DNA of 64,000 nt. Source: Tatumella saanichensis. GTDB lineage: Bacteria; Pseudomonadota; Gammaproteobacteria; Enterobacterales; Enterobacteriaceae. The position numbers and the translations under genes were made by a program. Shown piece after piece: positions 60,933 through 64,000 of this stretch. The notes under the pieces were generated by a model, which saw nothing but the letters and a program-made list of their open reading frames with translations, was not told the DNA's origin and made no database searches. The DNA lies in contig NZ_ATMI01000002.1 in the NCBI RefSeq assembly GCF_000439375.1, forward strand, positions 62,001 through 126,000. The letters run 5' to 3'. Each line of letters starts with the position of its first letter. The first letter of the stretch is position 1.

Positions 60933-63839
60933 TTACTGGTGCGTGACAACGATCAGACGCAGGGCATCCAGTCGCCAATTGGCCTGAGACAGACTTTCCA
61001 GCACTTCCTGACGGTTGCTTTCCAGTGCCTCGACTTCATCATCACGGATGTTCGGGTTAACGGCCTGTAAAGCACGCAGTCGGTCTAGTTCAGCACTCAG
61101 GGTTTCATCCGCCTGACGACGGGCTTCGGCGATCACCGCTTCGGCTTCGGGGACCACTTTTTCTTCACCCTGGGTCAGGATCTGATAGACATCCTGCTGC
61201 ACTGCATTCACCAGTTTGCTGCCGGTGTGACGGTTCACGGCGTTTAACTGACGGTTGAAACTTTCAAACTCAACTTTTTCCGCCAGATTGTTACCGGATT
61301 TATCCAGTAACAGACGCAGTGGTGTTGGCGGCAGGAAGCGGGTCAGTTGCAGATGCTTCGGCGCTTGAGCTTCCACTACATACATCAGCTCAACCAGCAG
61401 AGTCCCCACCGGCAACGCTTTATTTTTCAATAAAGAGATGGCACTGCTGCCAGTATCCCCAGAGAGGATAAGGTCCAGACCATTACGGATTAACGGATGT
61501 TCCCAGGTGATAAACTGAGCATCTTCCCGCGACAGTGCCTGTTCACGGTTAAAGGTGATGGTACAGCCTTCTTCCGGCAGTCCTGGGAAGTCCGGGACCA
61601 GCATATGATCCGACGGCGTCAATACAATCAGGTTATCGCTGCGGTCTTCCTGATTAATACCGACGATATCGAACAGGTTCAGGGCGAAATTCACCAGCTC
61701 GGTATCGTTATCCTGTTCGGCAATCGCCTCTGCCAACGCCTGTGCGGCTTCTCCGCCGTTAGAATTCAGCTCCAGCAGACGGTCGCGCCCCTGTTCCAAA
61801 CTGGCCTTCAGTGCATCGTGCTGTTGACGACATGCGGTGATAAATTCATCCAGTCCCTCGGTCTTTTCTGGGGTCGCGAGGAAACTCAGCAACTGCGGAT
61901 GCACCTGATCATAAATCGTGCGGCCGGTTGGACAAGTATGCTCAAAGGCATCTAGCCCTTCGTGGAACCAGCGCAACAGTACCGCCTGAGCCGTATTTTC
62001 CAGCCAAGGTACCAGGATCTGAATATCATTTTGCTGGCCGATACGGTCGAGACGACCAATACGCTGCTCCAGCAGATCAGGGTTAAACGGCAGATCGAAC
62101 ATTACCAGTCGGCTGGCAAACTGGAAGTTACGGCCTTCAGAACCGATTTCTGAACACAGCAGTACCTGAGCACCGTCTTCCTGTGAGGCAAAAAATGCCG
62201 AGGCACGGTCACGTTCAATGATTGATAACCCTTCATGGAACACTGCGGCACGGATCCCTTCACGCTCACGCAGATACTGCTCCAGTTGCAGAGCCGTGGC
62301 CGCTTTGGCACAGATCACCAGGACTTTTTCTTTGCGGTTTTCCAGCAGGTACTGAGATAACCACTCAACGCGTGGATCAAAGGCCCACCAGGTGCCACTG
62401 TCCCCTTCAAATTCCTGATAAATTTGCTCTGGGTAGAGCATATCGCGGGCACGCTCTTCAGCACTTTTACGGCCACCCATGATCCCAGATACCTTAATGG
62501 CGGTCTGGTACTGAGACGGCAATGGCAGGCGGATATCCTGTAACTGACGCGATGGGAAGCCTTTAACCCCTTGACGGGTGTTACGGAATAGCACGCGGCT
62601 GGTACCGTGGCGATCCATCAGTAGCGAAACCAATTTTGTCCGCGCCGCTAGACGCTGTTGCTGGTCACTGTTGGCTTGGCTGATCAGCGCTGAAATATCC
62701 TGATCGCTGATCAGATCGTTGATCATCTGCTCTTCGGCGGCAGACACCGGGTGATCCGCTAACAGCGACGTCACCGCATCGGCGACCGGCTGATACTGCT
62801 GCTGTTCTTCGACAAAAGTCTGATAATCGTGGAAGCGGTCCTGATCGAGCAGACGCAGACGGGCGAAGTGACTCTCCATTCCCAACTGTTCTGGGGTCGC
62901 GGTGAGCAGCAGCACGCCTGGCGTCGTTTCTGCCAGTTTTTCAATGACCTGATATTCACGGCCGGGTTTGCCTTCAGACCAGGAAAGGTGGTGGGCTTCA
63001 TCGACCACCAGTAAATCCCAGTCCGCATCCGCCATGGCTTCCAGACGTTGGCGATTTTTACAGGCGAAATCCAGCGAACAGATCACCAGTTGTTCGGTAA
63101 AGAACGGGTTACTGGTATCGAACTGAGCTTCGTTGTAACGCTCATCATCAAACAGCGCAAAACGCAGATTAAAGCGGCGCAGCATTTCGACCAGCCACTG
63201 GTGCTGTAAGGTTTCGGGAACGATGATCAGCACGCGTTCGGCCCGACCGGCCAGTAATTGTTGCTGGATAATCATACCGGCTTCGATGGTTTTACCGAGG
63301 CCGACTTCATCAGCCAGCAGGACGCGTGGCGCGTGGCGGCGACCGACATCGCGGGCAATGTGTAGCTGATGCGGGATCAGGTTAGTGCGCATGCCGCGCA
63401 GGCCACTGACCGGCAGACGGTACTGGGCACTCTGGTATTTACGGGCACGGAAACGCAGGGCAAAGCGGTCCATACGGTCAAGCTGACCGGCGAACAGCCG
63501 GTCCTGTGGTTTGCTGAAGACCAGTTTGCTGTCGAGCATCACTTCTCGCAGGCTGACATCGGTCTCCTCGGTATCGGTGCGAGTACCGGTATAGGTCATC
63601 ACGCCGTCGTTGTCGTGGACACTATCGACGGTTAACTGCCAGCCTTCGTGGCTGGTGATGGTGTCACCCGGATTAAAAATCACACGGGTGATCGGAGAAT
63701 CATTACGGGCATAGAGTCTGTTTTCGCCAGTCGCTGGGAAAAGTAAAGTGACCATACGTGCATCGATAGCGACGACCGTCCCCAGTCCAAGTTCACTTTC
63801 TGTATCACTAATCCAGCGCTGACCAAGTGTAAAAGGCAT
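60933..63839 (-). CDS. rapA: RNA polymerase-associated ATPase RapA (HepA)
   Basis: A Swi2/Snf2-type ATPase that recycles RNA polymerase from post-termination complexes. The 968 residues equal the E. coli length. In order: the N-terminal Tudor-like domains (1-110), Walker [15 protein letters not shown] (about 175), the DEAH box [11 protein letters not shown] (about 280), [16 protein letters not shown], the helicase C domain with [13 protein letters not shown] and [11 protein letters not shown], and a C-terminal regulatory region. It is probably cotranscribed with rluA. Confidence 0.98.
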   Translation of the reverse strand: MPFTLGQRWISDTESELGLGTVVAIDARMVTLLFPATGENRLYARNDSPITRVIFNPGDTITSHEGWQLTVDSVHDNDGVMTYTGTRTDTEETDVSLREVMLDSKLVFSKPQDRLFAGQLDRMDRFALRFRARKYQSAQYRLPVSGLRGMRTNLIPHQLHIARDVGRRHAPRVLLADEVGLGKTIEAGMIIQQQLLAGRAERVLIIVPETLQHQWLVEMLRRFNLRFALFDDERYNEAQFDTSNPFFTEQLVICSLDFACKNRQRLEAMADADWDLLVVDEAHHLSWSEGKPGREYQVIEKLAETTPGVLLLTATPEQLGMESHFARLRLLDQDRFHDYQTFVEEQQQYQPVADAVTSLLADHPVSAAEEQMINDLISDQDISALISQANSDQQQRLAARTKLVSLLMDRHGTSRVLFRNTRQGVKGFPSRQLQDIRLPLPSQYQTAIKVSGIMGGRKSAEERARDMLYPEQIYQEFEGDSGTWWAFDPRVEWLSQYLLENRKEKVLVICAKAATALQLEQYLREREGIRAAVFHEGLSIIERDRASAFFASQEDGAQVLLCSEIGSEGRNFQFASRLVMFDLPFNPDLLEQRIGRLDRIGQQNDIQILVPWLENTAQAVLLRWFHEGLDAFEHTCPTGRTIYDQVHPQLLSFLATPEKTEGLDEFITACRQQHDALKASLEQGRDRLLELNSNGGEAAQALAEAIAEQDNDTELVNFALNLFDIVGINQEDRSDNLIVLTPSDHMLVPDFPGLPEEGCTITFNREQALSREDAQFITWEHPLIRNGLDLILSGDTGSSAISLLKNKALPVGTLLVELMYVVEAQAPKHLQLTRFLPPTPLRLLLDKSGNNLAEKVEFESFNRQLNAVNRHTGSKLVNAVQQDVYQILTQGEEKVVPEAEAVIAEARRQADETLSAELDRLRALQAVNPNIRDDEVEALESNRQEVLESLSQANWRLDALRLIVVTHQ

Positions 63840-63960
63840 AAATATTTAGCTCGATTCTCTTAAGGTATAAAAAGATGTCCATGCTCTGCAGACAATAGCA
63901 GTGTGACCAGGCAGAAGTCTGGTGAATAAAATCAGAGCAATGAGATTCAGGGAGGGCGAT

Positions 63961-64000
63961 ATGGTACTGGAAGGCGAGGCATTCGTCACCTGTCAAAACA
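63961..64000 (+). CDS. Possible start of an unidentified gene, cut by the right edge
   Basis: GGAGG lies 5 bases before an ATG at 63961, and the 13 visible codons (MVLEGEAFVTCQN) stay open to the window end. It is divergent from rapA, with 121 bases between them. I do not recognise the protein from so short a piece, and in E. coli the neighbour here is polB. It may be a real gene or chance. Confidence 0.3.
   Translation, partial: MVLEGEAFVTCQN

Noticed and set aside
61497-61955. A 152-codon frame antisense to rapA
   Set aside because: It has no ribosome-binding site and no family features; rapA is full length on the other strand.
63808-63996. A 62-codon minus-strand frame overlapping the rapA start
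   Set aside because: It overlaps the rapA start region and shows no protein-like features.

Overview
This window is a stretch of chromosome from a gammaproteobacterium of the order Enterobacterales. Almost every gene matches, in sequence and order, the Escherichia coli region running from opgB through the thr operon to rapA. The protein sequences and several gene absences show it is not Escherichia itself. I could not place the genus from sequence alone.

Layout. Positions 1-2001 hold most of opgB (minus strand, cut by the left edge). Next come a YbaK/EbsC-family editing protein, a small DUF1435 membrane protein behind a strong Fur-box match, three identical tRNA-Leu(CAG) genes, rsmC, and the plus-strand run holD-rimI-yjjG. 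Positions 6546-10445 hold an accessory minus-strand cluster absent from this place in E. coli: long-form glyoxalase I, an AldA-like aldehyde dehydrogenase, an AEC-family permease and a LysR regulator. The conserved order then resumes: ytjB (minus), serB-radA-nadR (plus), ettA and an EamA exporter (minus), slt-trpR (plus), yjjX (minus), gpmB (plus), rob (minus), creA (plus), arcA (minus) and yjtD (plus).

Positions 25745-30591 are the threonine operon thrL-thrA-thrB-thrC with its attenuator. After it come yaaA (minus), talB, mog, an MHS-type MFS transporter, dnaK-dnaJ behind a sigma-32 promoter, nhaA (without nhaR), rpsT (minus) and the run ribF-ileS-lspA-fkpB-ispH. Then follow dapB, carA-carB behind paired ArgR boxes, folA, the minus-strand cell-envelope and RNA-modification operon lptD-surA-pdxA-rsmA-apaG-apaH, djlA (plus) and rluA-rapA (minus). 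The last 40 bases may open another gene.

The gene set is mostly housekeeping: amino-acid, pyrimidine, riboflavin, pyridoxal and isoprenoid synthesis, chaperones, lipoprotein and outer-membrane biogenesis, and RNA modification. Conserved regulatory sites can be read directly: thr attenuator, TrpR operator, ArgR boxes, sigma-32 promoter, FNR box, Fur box and the rpsT and tRNA promoters. I found no phage, insertion sequence, CRISPR array or defence island, and no clearly undescribed system. The best candidates for a second look are the glyoxalase/aldehyde dehydrogenase/permease/LysR cluster and the Fur-box-linked DUF1435 gene.
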